Shown here: piece after piece, positions 43,383 to 52,280 of the stretch
Position numbering within the stretch: the stretch's first letter is position 1
Layout of the letters: each line of letters opens with the position of its first letter
NCBI RefSeq assembly: GCF_900078385.1
Contig: NZ_FLQR01000007.1
Location: 310,001 to 374,000, forward strand
Reading direction: 5' to 3'
DNA: 64,000 nucleotides
Source: an uncultured Microbacterium sp.
Lineage (GTDB): Bacteria; Actinomycetota; Actinomycetes; Actinomycetales; Microbacteriaceae
Notes under the pieces: model-generated
What the model saw: the letters and a program-made list of their open reading frames with translations, nothing else
Databases searched by the model: none
What the model was told of the DNA's origin: nothing
Made by a program: the position numbers and the translations under genes

Positions 43383-44104
43383 GCGTGCACCTCATCGGCG
43401 GCGGCGCGACGACCATTGCGGATGCCGCGCTCCACGCGCCGTTCGTCGCCGAAGCGACGCTGCGAGCGGCCCAGGCAGGCCGCGCGCGGCCGCGCATCGC
43501 GGTGATCTCCCTTCATCCCGAGGCCGAGGAGAAGGCGGCAGCGCTCGGTGAACTCCTGACCGCGGCCGGAACGGGATCCCCCATCGATTTGCACCTCACC
43601 GCGGGACGGCCCGGCGAGCCGATCCGGTTCGCAGCGATCGCCGACGTGGATGGCATCGCGGTCGGGGGAGGCAACGTCGAAACCGTGCGCGCCGGGCTCG
43701 AGCCGGTGTTCGGTGAGCTGCGTCGGCTGGTCGCCGGTGGTGTGCCGTACCTCGGTGTTTCGGCCGGCGCGATGATCGCGGCGGAGGGCTCGCTCGGAAG
43801 CGGGTCGCGCATCGGCGGTGTGGTCGTCTCACCCGAGGACCCCGATGAGCCGGGTGAGGAGCTGGAGATCGCGGTCGGCATCGGCCTCGTCGATGTGGCC
43901 ATCGAGGTGCATGTGGCGCAGCGGGGGATGCTGTCCCGGCTGGTCGCCGCCGTCGAGTCCGGGATGATCGCCGGTGGACTCGGCATCGACGAGCGCACAG
44001 CCCTGATCGTGGGCGAGGGCGCGCTCCGGGTCGAGGGCTCGGGCAGCGTCTGGCGGGTGCTGCCCGCCGAGGGCGGTGTGCTCGTCTCGACGCTCGGGTC
44101 GTGA
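43379..44104 (+). CDS. Peptidase S51 (peptidase E / cyanophycinase-like)
   Basis: A 241-residue cytoplasmic enzyme of the class-I-amidotransferase-like fold. Sequence: VHLIGGGATTIADA; GIAVGGGNVETVR; the nucleophile elbow GVSAGAMIA with Ser128; and a following IGGVVVSPEDPDEP. Peptidase E cleaves N-terminal aspartyl dipeptides and relatives degrade cyanophycin; exact substrate is unknown. The GTG start sits in a four-base overlap with the 41-residue ORF. Confidence 0.82.
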   Translation: MSVHLIGGGATTIADAALHAPFVAEATLRAAQAGRARPRIAVISLHPEAEEKAAALGELLTAAGTGSPIDLHLTAGRPGEPIRFAAIADVDGIAVGGGNVETVRAGLEPVFGELRRLVAGGVPYLGVSAGAMIAAEGSLGSGSRIGGVVVSPEDPDEPGEELEIAVGIGLVDVAIEVHVAQRGMLSRLVAAVESGMIAGGLGIDERTALIVGEGALRVEGSGSVWRVLPAEGGVLVSTLGS

Positions 44105-44169
44105 GGGCGCGGGCGAGCTGAACCGGGGGTCTGAAACATGAGCGAAATGCCGGCGGCCTACCGTCGATA

Positions 44170-44985
44170 GTGGAACGCGAGCCGGGTGTCGGGCGAGGGG
44201 GTGCGAGAGTGATGACGCAGTCGCCAGAGCTGGTTCGCGTTGTCGACGCCCTCCACACCATGCTCGCCGTCGCCGTCACAGAGGGTCTCGAGAAGCTTCC
44301 GGCTGAGCGAGAGCTCGCCGAGCGGCTCGACGTCTCCCGCAACATGTTGCGTCGGGCGCTCGAAGTGCTGGAGAGCGAGGGTGTGATCGTGCGTTCGCCG
44401 GGCCGGGGCGGTGGAGCGTTCGTCACGGCCGTCACGGACTCGGCACCCGTGCCACCGGCACTCTTCGATGTGCAGGCGCGAAAGCTGGAACGCGACCTGA
44501 ACGCGATCAAGGGAATCCCGCAGATGCTCGCCGAGCAGGGGTTCGAGGCGACCACCCGCACGCTCGCCGAGTCGGTTGAGCCCGCATCGTCCGGCATCGC
44601 AGCCGCGCTCGGGTTGCAGCCGGGCGCACCGGTCATCTCGCTGCTGCGCTTGCGGCTCGCGGATGGGAACCCGCTGTCTCTCGAGCGCATGTTCCTGGAT
44701 TCCGAGCGGTTCCCCGACCTCCTCGATCACAGCCCGATCGGCTCTCTGTATGCGCTGCTACAGACCGAGTACGGCGTCACCGTCGTGACGGCCGAGGAGC
44801 ATGTCGAGGTCGTGGAAGCCTCTCGGCAGGTGGCGCAATTGCTCGACATCAAGCCGCGGGCGCCGTTGCTCGCGCTCCGTCGTGTCAGTCGTCGCGACGA
44901 TGGGACGCCCGTCGAGGCCTCGATCGACTTGTTCCGCCCCGAGCTCACGCGACTCATCGTGCGGACGCTCGTGGACGACCACTGA
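44170..44985 (+). CDS. GntR-family regulator with UTRA domain (HutC type)
   Basis: A 271-residue regulator. The GntR winged helix covers about residues 20-85 (EKLPAERELAERLDVSRNML; RRALEVLESEGVIVRSPGRG) and the UTRA effector domain about 100-265 (KLERDLNAIKGIPQMLAEQG; ISLLRLRLADGNPLSLERMF). UTRA domains bind small ligands such as sugars, amino acids or phosphorylated compounds. GTG at 44170 follows a TACCGT box by five bases; ATG at 44212 is the alternative. It precedes, with a 167-base gap holding two operator-like palindromes, the ABC transporter/catabolic block that it most likely represses. Confidence 0.9.
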   Translation: MEREPGVGRGGARVMTQSPELVRVVDALHTMLAVAVTEGLEKLPAERELAERLDVSRNMLRRALEVLESEGVIVRSPGRGGGAFVTAVTDSAPVPPALFDVQARKLERDLNAIKGIPQMLAEQGFEATTRTLAESVEPASSGIAAALGLQPGAPVISLLRLRLADGNPLSLERMFLDSERFPDLLDHSPIGSLYALLQTEYGVTVVTAEEHVEVVEASRQVAQLLDIKPRAPLLALRRVSRRDDGTPVEASIDLFRPELTRLIVRTLVDDH

Positions 44986-45000
44986 CCCGTGCGCGTCACG

Positions 45001-45075
45001 ACCAGAAATGGTTGGGCCACATCGGGGTGAATCTTTAACACCGCGTTCACAGTGACCCGCCAGACCAGAAATGGT
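45001..45075. promoter_or_regulatory. Two identical GntR operator-like palindromes
   Basis: ACCAGAAATGGT occurs at 45001-45012 and 45064-45075, 63 bases apart (about six helical turns), in the gap between the GntR gene and the transporter operon. ACCA-N4-TGGT has the half-sites of HutC/NagR-type operators (TGGTCTAGACCA-like). Spacing on one helix face suggests cooperative or looped binding. Protein assignment is inference from position. Confidence 0.75.
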
Positions 45076-45151
45076 CTTCGCCGAGTGTTGTTCTCGAAGA
45101 GTCATCCCCGGCTGCATATCCCGAGCAGCCCACCACTTTCGAGGAGTTCGC

Positions 45152-46129
45152 GTGAACAGCACCGTTACCAAGCGGGTCCTGGCCGTCGGCGTCATCGCCG
45201 CCGCGCTGGGTCTGACCGCCTGCAGCACCGCCGCCGACGCCACCAGCGACGCCGCCGCCGAGGACAAGGGCGCCGTCGCGATGGGTTTCGCCGGCGCCGA
45301 CATCACCATCTGGAACGATCAGCTGGAGATCATGCGTCCGATCGTCGAAGACGCCGGCTACGAGTTCCTCACCGACGACCCGCAGTGGGACGTTAACCGC
45401 CAGGTCTCGAGCTGGCAGGCCTGGATCAACCGTGGCGACGTCAAGGCGATCGCCGGCTACCCCGTGACGCCGGATGCCATGGTCCCGGTCACCCAGCAGG
45501 CCGAGGCCGCCGGCATCCCCGTGTTCGGATACCTCGTCGGATGGGAGGGTACCTCCGGCACGACCGTGGTCGACTCGTATGACGGCGGCTTCGAGCTGGC
45601 TGCGAACGCGGCCGCCGAGCTGCAGGAGGCCGGCGCACCCGACGACCTCACGGTCGTCATCGTGGGCAGCCGCGACAGCGACTTCAGCGCGGACGCGATG
45701 GACGGCCTCACGGAAGGCTTCACGTCGGTGCTGCCGGACGCCTCGATCGTCGAGCAGACAGCCATCACCCGCGAGGACGGCTACAACATCACGAAGGCTC
45801 AGATGACGGCCGATCCCGAGAGCTACGTGTGGCTGGGTGCGTCGAACGACACGATCCTCGGCGTCTATCAGGCGCTCATCGAGGAGGGCGTGGCGGAGGA
45901 CGACCCGAACTTCTACCTCGCCAGCCGCGACGCGACGAACGAGACGCTCGACCTCATCAAGGTCGAGGACTCGATTTACCGCACCTCGCTCGTGGTGCCC
46001 GCACAGGCACTCGCCGAGGCCAATGCGAAGCTCCTGATCGACGGTGCTGAGGGCAAGGAGACGAGCGACATCGTCGTCCCGGGCGTGCTCGTCACCGCCG
46101 AGGACGCCGACGAGTACTACGTCGGCTGA
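45152..46129 (+). CDS. Sugar-type ABC transporter substrate-binding lipoprotein
   Basis: A 325-residue lipoprotein: signal with lipobox GLTAC (Cys about 23), then a periplasmic-binding fold of the ribose/galactose type (MGFAGADITIWNDQLEIMRP; AIAGYPVTPDAMVPVTQQAE; GVYQALIEEGVAEDDPNFYL). GTG at 45152 has GAGGAG six bases upstream. It is the first gene of an operon of at least eight genes. The binding-site residues do not identify the ligand; the downstream enzymes suggest a hydroxylated amine or its amide rather than a plain sugar. Confidence 0.92.
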   Translation: MNSTVTKRVLAVGVIAAALGLTACSTAADATSDAAAEDKGAVAMGFAGADITIWNDQLEIMRPIVEDAGYEFLTDDPQWDVNRQVSSWQAWINRGDVKAIAGYPVTPDAMVPVTQQAEAAGIPVFGYLVGWEGTSGTTVVDSYDGGFELAANAAAELQEAGAPDDLTVVIVGSRDSDFSADAMDGLTEGFTSVLPDASIVEQTAITREDGYNITKAQMTADPESYVWLGASNDTILGVYQALIEEGVAEDDPNFYLASRDATNETLDLIKVEDSIYRTSLVVPAQALAEANAKLLIDGAEGKETSDIVVPGVLVTAEDADEYYVG

Positions 46130-46231
46130 TCCCCGCCCGCCGGGGTCGGTGCGCCACCCGCTCCGACCCCGGCACCCACGGTCGCCTCGGGCGACCATCC
46201 TCCCCCTGTTCCCGCGATGAGGAGTCGACAA

Positions 46232-47701
46232 ATGACCACCGCACGCCTCGCCTTCGACGACGTCACCGTCGACTTCGGTGTCACCCGCGCCCTGGACGGT
46301 GTGGACCTGAGCTTCGCCGCCGGAGAGATCGTCGGCCTGCTCGGCCACAACGGCGCCGGCAAGTCCACACTCGTCAACGTCGCCACCGGCGCTGTCCGCG
46401 CGACGGGCGGACGAATGCTCCTCGACGGCCAGCAGGTCACCGCGGACACGCCGCGGCAGGCATCCGAGCTCGGCATCACCGTCATCCATCAGACCCCGGC
46501 CCTTGTCGGCAACCTCACCGTCCTCGACAACCTCTACCTCGGTCGCGACCGCACCGGCCGAGCAAAGGGTGACCGGGTCGCCGCCCGCGCGGCGCTCGAA
46601 GAGGTCGGCGGCGAGGATCTCACGCTCGACACGATGGTGTCGACCCTCGAGCTCGGACAACGTCAGGTGGTCGATCTCGCCCGCGGGCTCCTGCACGGCG
46701 AGATGAAGGTGCTGCTCCTCGACGAGCCGACCGCCGCCCTCGGTCAAGCAGAGACGGATGCGCTCCACGCGCTGATCCGCCGCCTCGCAGCCAAGGGCAC
46801 GACCATCATCTACGTGTCGCACCGCCTCCCCGACATCATCGAGGTCTGCGACCGGGTAGCGATCCTGCGCGAGGGCAAGGTGGCCGGCGAGCACGCCGTC
46901 ACCGGCTTGAGCGCCGGAGCGCTCGCGAAGGCACTCGTCCCTGACTTCGAGGAGGCTCAGCACGTCGCCGCGAGGGTCGGCGCCCCCGTGCTAGAGATCA
47001 CCTCCCCGCATCCGATGTCCTTCCGTGCCGGCGAGGTCGTGGGCCTCTTCGGCGTCGCAGCGGGCGAGCAGTTCCAGCTCCTCAACGCTCTCCACGGCGC
47101 CGGTGGCGTGGAGGCGTCCCTGAATGGCACGCCGTACCGGGCGCGCACGCCCCTCGAGGCGATTCGGCAGGGCGTGCACCTGGTTGTCGCCGACCGCGAT
47201 CGCGATGGCCTCATCGCCGGCCTCGCCGCCCGCGACAACGTGTACCTGCCGTGGCGGGGCCGCAGGGTCGGGGGCGCGAAGGTCGCGCCGACGCATCGCT
47301 CCCGTGTCGCGGGCTACACGGAGGCGCGTCGCCGCCTCGGCATCCTCGGGCCCGGGCCGGACTCGCCCATCTCCGCTTTCTCGGGTGGCAACCGGCAGAA
47401 GCATCTGCTGGCAGCGTGGCTGTACCCCGCGGTGCCTGCGGTGCTCCTGCTCGCACAACCCACCCAGGGCGTCGACGTCGGCGCAAAGGCCGACATCCGC
47501 CGCGCGGTCCGCCAGGCGGCTGCCGAGGGAGCAACCGTGCTCGTCGCGAGCGCCGAGAGCGACGAGATCGCCGGGCTCTGCGACCGCAGCTACGTGCTCT
47601 CGGGTGGCGGCATCGCCGAGCTCGAGCGCACGCCCGATTTCGACGCAGCACTGCTGCAGACCCTGCTCGACCTCATCCCCACGAAGGGCGCCCTCGCATG
47701 A
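46232..47701 (+). CDS. ABC transporter ATPase with two fused ATP-binding domains (RbsA type)
   Basis: A 489-residue ATPase of the sugar-import group. Domain 1 has Walker A GLLGHNGAGKST, the signature region STLELGQRQVVDLARG and Walker B LLLDEPTAALG. Domain 2 (about 250-489) has a degenerate Walker A (VGLFGVAAGEQFQ) but keeps FSGGNRQKHLLAAWL, as in RbsA and XylG. ATG at 46232 has GAGGAG upstream. Its stop overlaps the permease start by four bases. Confidence 0.93.
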   Translation: MTTARLAFDDVTVDFGVTRALDGVDLSFAAGEIVGLLGHNGAGKSTLVNVATGAVRATGGRMLLDGQQVTADTPRQASELGITVIHQTPALVGNLTVLDNLYLGRDRTGRAKGDRVAARAALEEVGGEDLTLDTMVSTLELGQRQVVDLARGLLHGEMKVLLLDEPTAALGQAETDALHALIRRLAAKGTTIIYVSHRLPDIIEVCDRVAILREGKVAGEHAVTGLSAGALAKALVPDFEEAQHVAARVGAPVLEITSPHPMSFRAGEVVGLFGVAAGEQFQLLNALHGAGGVEASLNGTPYRARTPLEAIRQGVHLVVADRDRDGLIAGLAARDNVYLPWRGRRVGGAKVAPTHRSRVAGYTEARRRLGILGPGPDSPISAFSGGNRQKHLLAAWLYPAVPAVLLLAQPTQGVDVGAKADIRRAVRQAAAEGATVLVASAESDEIAGLCDRSYVLSGGGIAELERTPDFDAALLQTLLDLIPTKGALA

Positions 47702-48738
47702 ACGTCACTCAGCTCAAGATCCTGCTCGCCAAGAACGGTGCGATCGTCGCGCTGATCCTTCTCGTCATCGTCTTCACGATGCTCAACCCGCGCTTCGTAC
47801 AGCCGGGGAATCTCATCACCATCGTGCTGTCGATGGCCGAGGTCGGGATCATCGCGATCCCCCTCGCGTACCTCGTGATGAGCGGATCGATCGACCTCTC
47901 CGTCGGGTCGGTCGCGAGTCTCGGCTCGGTCGTCTGCGGCATCGTCGCGACAGGAACCGGGAGTATCTGGCTCGGGATCCTGGCCGGCACCTCCGCGGGA
48001 CTGGTCACCGGCATCATCACCGGCATCCTCGTCGAACACCTGCGACTCAATCCACTGGTCGTCACCCTGGGCCTTCTGAACGTGTGGGCTGGTCTCGCGC
48101 TCTTCCTCACGAACGGGCGCACCATCACGGGCCTGCCGGCCGACTCCCGTGAGGTCGCCGGCTTCACCCTCTTCGGGATCGTGCCGCTGCCGATGCTGTT
48201 GCTCATCATCGTGACCATCGCCGCGTGGTGGGTGCTCAACTACCGTCCGTTCGGCCGTCAGCTGCTGGCCGCGGGCGGCAACCAGCGCGCCGCGTTCCTC
48301 ATGGGTATCAACGTGCGCTCCGTACGACTTCGCCTCTTCGTCCTCGTTGGCGTCGCCGCCGCGTTCGCCGGAGCGCTCATGACCCTGAAGCTGCAGGCGG
48401 GCTCGCCGACGACCGGTCAGGGCCTGGAGTTCAGCGCACTCACCGTCGTGCTCCTCGGCGGTATCGCGGTCGCCGGCGGTGCCGGCCGCATCAGCGGAGT
48501 GATCGCGGGGCTCCTGTTCGTCGGGGTCCTCCGCAACGGCCTCGTGATCCTCGGTGTCAGCCAATTCCTGCAGACCATGATCGTCGGACTCACCCTCGTG
48601 GTCGCGATCTCGCTCGACGAGACGCTCCAGCGGGTGCTGAAGTCCGCCTGGAACAACCTCGCGAAGCAGCGCACCGTGGACAAGGCTGCGTCGACGGACG
48701 ATGCCGCGGTGGATACGCCCGAACCGGTGCGCAGCTGA
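47698..48738 (+). CDS. ABC transporter permease (RbsC type)
   Basis: A 346-residue membrane protein with about ten helices, matching ribose-type permeases: MSGSIDLSVGSVASLGSVVC, NPLVVTLGLLNVWAGLALFL, GGNQRAAFLMGINV and VVLLGGIAVAGGAGRISGVI. It starts in the ATGA overlap with the ATPase gene. One permease gene suggests a homodimer in the membrane. Confidence 0.93.
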   Translation: MNVTQLKILLAKNGAIVALILLVIVFTMLNPRFVQPGNLITIVLSMAEVGIIAIPLAYLVMSGSIDLSVGSVASLGSVVCGIVATGTGSIWLGILAGTSAGLVTGIITGILVEHLRLNPLVVTLGLLNVWAGLALFLTNGRTITGLPADSREVAGFTLFGIVPLPMLLLIIVTIAAWWVLNYRPFGRQLLAAGGNQRAAFLMGINVRSVRLRLFVLVGVAAAFAGALMTLKLQAGSPTTGQGLEFSALTVVLLGGIAVAGGAGRISGVIAGLLFVGVLRNGLVILGVSQFLQTMIVGLTLVVAISLDETLQRVLKSAWNNLAKQRTVDKAASTDDAAVDTPEPVRS

Positions 48739-48802
48739 GCCCGCATTCGCAGCTTTGGTCTCTCCCCGCACGATCCACCACAACCCCGAGGAACCACTCA
48801 TC

Positions 48803-50161
48803 ATGACCACCGACGCGCCCGTATCGCTCTCCTCGATCATGGACGGCAACAGCTTCCGTATCGCCGACCTCGACCGACTCGCGCCCACCGCGCAAGAGCT
48901 CGTGCTCCGACGCCAGGCGAGCCTCGGCCCGAGCTACCGGCTCTTCTACCGCACCCCCGTCCACGCGGTGTCGGGGTCGGGCGCCTATCTCTTCGATGCC
49001 GACGGCACCCGCATCCTCGACGCCTACAACAACGTCCCGAGTGTGGGCCATGCGAATCCGGCGGTCGTGGATGCCGTCGCAACGCAGATGGGGAAGCTCA
49101 ACACCCACACGCGCTATCTGCAGGACGGGATCGTGCGGTACTCGGAGCAGTTGCTCGCGACTCTCCCCGACCACATCGGCTCGATCATGTACACGAACTC
49201 CGGGTCGGAGTCCAACGATCTTGCGATCCGCATTGCCCGGTTGTGGACCGGCGGTCAGGGCATCGTCGTGACGGCCGAGGCATACCACGGCACCACCGAG
49301 CTGCTCAGCCGCGTCTCGCCGGCGATCTCGGGGGGATTCCCCGATGACGAGGCCGTACGCATCATTCCCGCGCCCGATTCCTATCGGGTCGAGGCCGACG
49401 ACATCGGGGAGTGGTTCGCTGAGCGCGTGCGCGAGGCCTTCGACGACCTCATCGCCCACGGCATCCGGCCGGCCGCGCTGCTTGCCGACTCGATCTTCTC
49501 CTCGGACGGCATCTACCCGGATCCGCGAGGATTCCTCGCCGCGGCGGTCGATGTTGTGCACGAGTACGGTGCGCTGTTCATCGCGGACGAAGTGCAGCCC
49601 GGCTTCGTGCGCACGGGCGACACGTTCTGGGGCTTCGAGCGTCACGGTGTCGACGCGGACCTCGTGTCGATGGGTAAGCCGATGGGCAACGGCATCCCAG
49701 TCGCCGCCCTTGCGGGCCGTCCGGAGATCCTCGCCCGGTTCGGGAAGGAGGTGCCGTACTTCAACACTTTCGGGGGCAACTCCGTGTCGATCGCCGCGGC
49801 CCAGGCCGTGCTCGACTTCATCCAGTCGACCGATCTCATCAGTTCGGTGAAGCGCACCGGCACGACCATCCGCGACGGCATCGGCGCGCTTGCGGTCGGG
49901 CGCCCGCTCATCGGCGATGTGCGCGGATCGGGTCTCTACGTCGGTGTCGACATCGTCTCCGATCCCGAAACGAAGGCGCCCGACTCGGCCGCGGCGCTCG
50001 GCATCGTCAACGCCCTGCGCGAGCGGAACGTGCTCATCAGCGTGGCCGGGCCCGGCAACAACGTGCTCAAGATCCGCCCGCCCCTCATCTTCGGCGAGGT
50101 CGAGGCACAGTTGCTGCTGGCCACGCTCGGTGACGTGCTCGATGAGGTCGCACCGCGATGA
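48803..50161 (+). CDS. Class III PLP enzyme, phospho-lyase subgroup
   Basis: A 452-residue PLP enzyme of aminotransferase class III, with Schiff-base Lys292 in SMGKPMGNG and the PLP-ring Asp262 in FIADEVQPG. The stretch DAYNNVPSVGHANPAVVDAV and LNTHTRYLQDGIVRYSEQLL followed by TNSGSESNDLA matches ethanolamine-phosphate and 5-phosphohydroxylysine phospho-lyases more than typical transaminases. Those enzymes eliminate phosphate and ammonia to give an aldehyde. The neighbouring choline-kinase-like gene could make the phosphorylated substrate. The reaction here is inference from motif and context. Confidence 0.85.
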   Translation: MTTDAPVSLSSIMDGNSFRIADLDRLAPTAQELVLRRQASLGPSYRLFYRTPVHAVSGSGAYLFDADGTRILDAYNNVPSVGHANPAVVDAVATQMGKLNTHTRYLQDGIVRYSEQLLATLPDHIGSIMYTNSGSESNDLAIRIARLWTGGQGIVVTAEAYHGTTELLSRVSPAISGGFPDDEAVRIIPAPDSYRVEADDIGEWFAERVREAFDDLIAHGIRPAALLADSIFSSDGIYPDPRGFLAAAVDVVHEYGALFIADEVQPGFVRTGDTFWGFERHGVDADLVSMGKPMGNGIPVAALAGRPEILARFGKEVPYFNTFGGNSVSIAAAQAVLDFIQSTDLISSVKRTGTTIRDGIGALAVGRPLIGDVRGSGLYVGVDIVSDPETKAPDSAAALGIVNALRERNVLISVAGPGNNVLKIRPPLIFGEVEAQLLLATLGDVLDEVAPR

Positions 50162-50859
50162 GCTGGCCCGACGCGGTGCTCTGGGACATGGACGGCACGC
50201 TCATCGACTCCGAGCGCGCCTGGCTTGGTGCCGCCGAGGCGCTCGCCGTCAGAGCCGGTGTGACCTTGCGTCGCGCAGACCTCGATCGGCTCGTGGGCGC
50301 CAGTATGTCGACCACGGCGTCCGTGCTGACGGCCGCCGGTGTCACCGGCTCGGCCGCCGAGATCGTGGCCGAGCTCACGGAGCGGGTGCGGGACGGGCTT
50401 GCCGACGACCTGGTGTTCCGTCCCGGCGCACTTCCGCTCGCGGCCGAAGTGCATGCGGCGGGCATTCCGCAGGTCATCGTCAGCATGTCCCACCGCGCGA
50501 TCGTCGACCACGTGGCCGCCGCCAGCCCGGTGCCCATGGCATCCGTCGCCGGCGACGACGTCGAGCACGGCAAGCCGCACCCCGAGGCTTATCTGACCGC
50601 AGCCTCCCGGCTCGGCGTCGCCATCGAGCGCTGCATCGTGCTCGAAGACAGCGCCACCGGACTGGCAGCCGGCGTCGCGAGCGGCGCCGTGGCGATCGCG
50701 GTGCCCTTCTACCTCCCCCTCGATGCGGCGGCAGCCGCCGCCGAGTGGGACGACCTCGCCGGCCGCAGGCTCGCCGATCTGCAGGCGCTCGAACCGCACC
50801 CTGTTGCCACTGGCACCCTCACCGTCCCCGTACCGCCCGCTCCCTTGGAGGAAAAATGA
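50158..50859 (+). CDS. HAD-superfamily phosphatase
   Basis: A 233-residue hydrolase of HAD subfamily IA (beta-phosphoglucomutase/phosphatase type): nucleophile Asp in LWDMDGTLIDSERAW, cap domain, IVSMSHRAIVDH (Ser/Thr motif 2), GKPHPEAYLTAA (Lys motif 3) and VLEDSATGLAAGVASG (motif 4). It overlaps the preceding gene by four bases (ATGA). In the pathway it may dephosphorylate an intermediate or a dead-end product. Confidence 0.9.
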   Translation: MSWPDAVLWDMDGTLIDSERAWLGAAEALAVRAGVTLRRADLDRLVGASMSTTASVLTAAGVTGSAAEIVAELTERVRDGLADDLVFRPGALPLAAEVHAAGIPQVIVSMSHRAIVDHVAAASPVPMASVAGDDVEHGKPHPEAYLTAASRLGVAIERCIVLEDSATGLAAGVASGAVAIAVPFYLPLDAAAAAAEWDDLAGRRLADLQALEPHPVATGTLTVPVPPAPLEEK

Positions 50860-52280
50860 CCGCCCTGACCTCGACGACACCAGCGCTCACGAGCGCGACC
50901 GCTACCCAGCTCGCCGGCTGGTACCGCGACGGGAGCGTCTCGCCGGTCGAGGCGACGCAGGCCGCAATCGACGTTGCCGCTTCGGCGGGCGTGGCGCTGA
51001 ACGCCGTTGCGATCATGAACGCAGAGCAAGCTCTCGAAGACGCCGCCTCGAGTGCCGCGCGTTGGGCGGCGGGAAACCCTCTCAGCGAGCTCGACGGCGT
51101 ACCGGTATCGGTCAAGGACAGCTTCCCGATGGTCGGCCTCGAGCGCTGGCACGGCAGCAAGCTCAACGACGGAGCGCCCCCGTCCGTTCACGACGGAGCA
51201 CCGGTGCGCCGCCTCCGCGAGGCGGGCGCGACCCTGTTCGCAAAAACGTCCATGCCCGACTTCGGACTCATCGGGGCGGGGGTGAGCTCGCAGTTCGGCA
51301 TCATTCGCAATCCTTGGAACCCGGAGCTCAATCCAGGCGGCTCGTCGAGCGGCTCCGGCGCGCTCGTGGCGCTGGGCGCGGGTCCGCTTTCGGTCGGGAC
51401 TGACATGGGCGGCTCGGTGCGGTTGCCGGCCGCGCTGTGCGGGCTCGTCGGCCTCAAACCGACGCAGGGGCGTATCGCGTACGACCCGCCGAAGCTCATC
51501 GGCAGCGCGGGTCCGATGGCGCGTACCGTGGCCGACGCCGCCGCCCTTCTTCGTGTGATCGGCAAGCCCGACCTCAGCGATCACCTCAGCCTCCCGGGTG
51601 CGTTCGAGTGGGACGGTGCCGTGCCGGCCTCCCTCGCCGGGGTCACGGTGGGGCTGCTGCTCGCGACCGACGTGCCGGGCGCCGTCGACGACGAGGTGGC
51701 CGAGGTCGTGCGAGCCCAGGCTGCTCTGCTCGCCGCACACGGCGCGACCGTCGTGCCGATCGAGGAGCCCCTCACGACCGCCGCCGACCGTGAGAGCTTC
51801 ATGGCCGTGCTCTCCACACGGGGCCTGCCTGAGCTGCTCGCGGTGCCGGAGGACAAGTGGCCGCTGCTGCCGCCTCAGCTTCTCGAACAGCTTCTCAGCC
51901 GCACAGACATCACCGCGGTGCAGCACGTCGCGAACGAGAAGAAGCTCGACGGTGTGCGCGCGAAGATCGCCGCGGTCCTGAACTCCTTCGATTACGTGCT
52001 GTCGCCGGTCACCCCGGTCGTCTCCTTCCCCGCCGAGAACGTGACGCCTGTGCGCAACGACTACTCGCTCGACCACATGGTCTTCACCTCGCCGTACAAC
52101 CTGACGAGCCTCCCTGCCGGCACGGTGCCGGTGGCGATGTCGAGTTCCGGCATGCCGATCGGCGTGCAGGTCGGCGGACGCCGGTTCGACGACACGGGAG
52201 TGCTCGGAGTGCTCGCGCTGCTCGAACTGGGGCGCTCGTTCGACCTCGCGTTCCCCTACGCAGCGGCGTCGGGCGCATGA
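50856..52280 (+). CDS. Amidase (amidase signature family)
   Basis: A 474-residue amide hydrolase with the Ser-cisSer-Lys triad: Lys87 in PVSVKDSFP, the Ser-rich segment NPGGSSSGSGAL (about 160-170) and nucleophile Ser187 in GTDMGGSVRLPAALCGL. ATG at 50856 has GGAGGA upstream and overlaps the HAD stop. The substrate is unknown; within this operon it may release the amine from an amide, feeding the kinase and PLP enzyme. Confidence 0.92.
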   Translation: MTALTSTTPALTSATATQLAGWYRDGSVSPVEATQAAIDVAASAGVALNAVAIMNAEQALEDAASSAARWAAGNPLSELDGVPVSVKDSFPMVGLERWHGSKLNDGAPPSVHDGAPVRRLREAGATLFAKTSMPDFGLIGAGVSSQFGIIRNPWNPELNPGGSSSGSGALVALGAGPLSVGTDMGGSVRLPAALCGLVGLKPTQGRIAYDPPKLIGSAGPMARTVADAAALLRVIGKPDLSDHLSLPGAFEWDGAVPASLAGVTVGLLLATDVPGAVDDEVAEVVRAQAALLAAHGATVVPIEEPLTTAADRESFMAVLSTRGLPELLAVPEDKWPLLPPQLLEQLLSRTDITAVQHVANEKKLDGVRAKIAAVLNSFDYVLSPVTPVVSFPAENVTPVRNDYSLDHMVFTSPYNLTSLPAGTVPVAMSSSGMPIGVQVGGRRFDDTGVLGVLALLELGRSFDLAFPYAAASGA

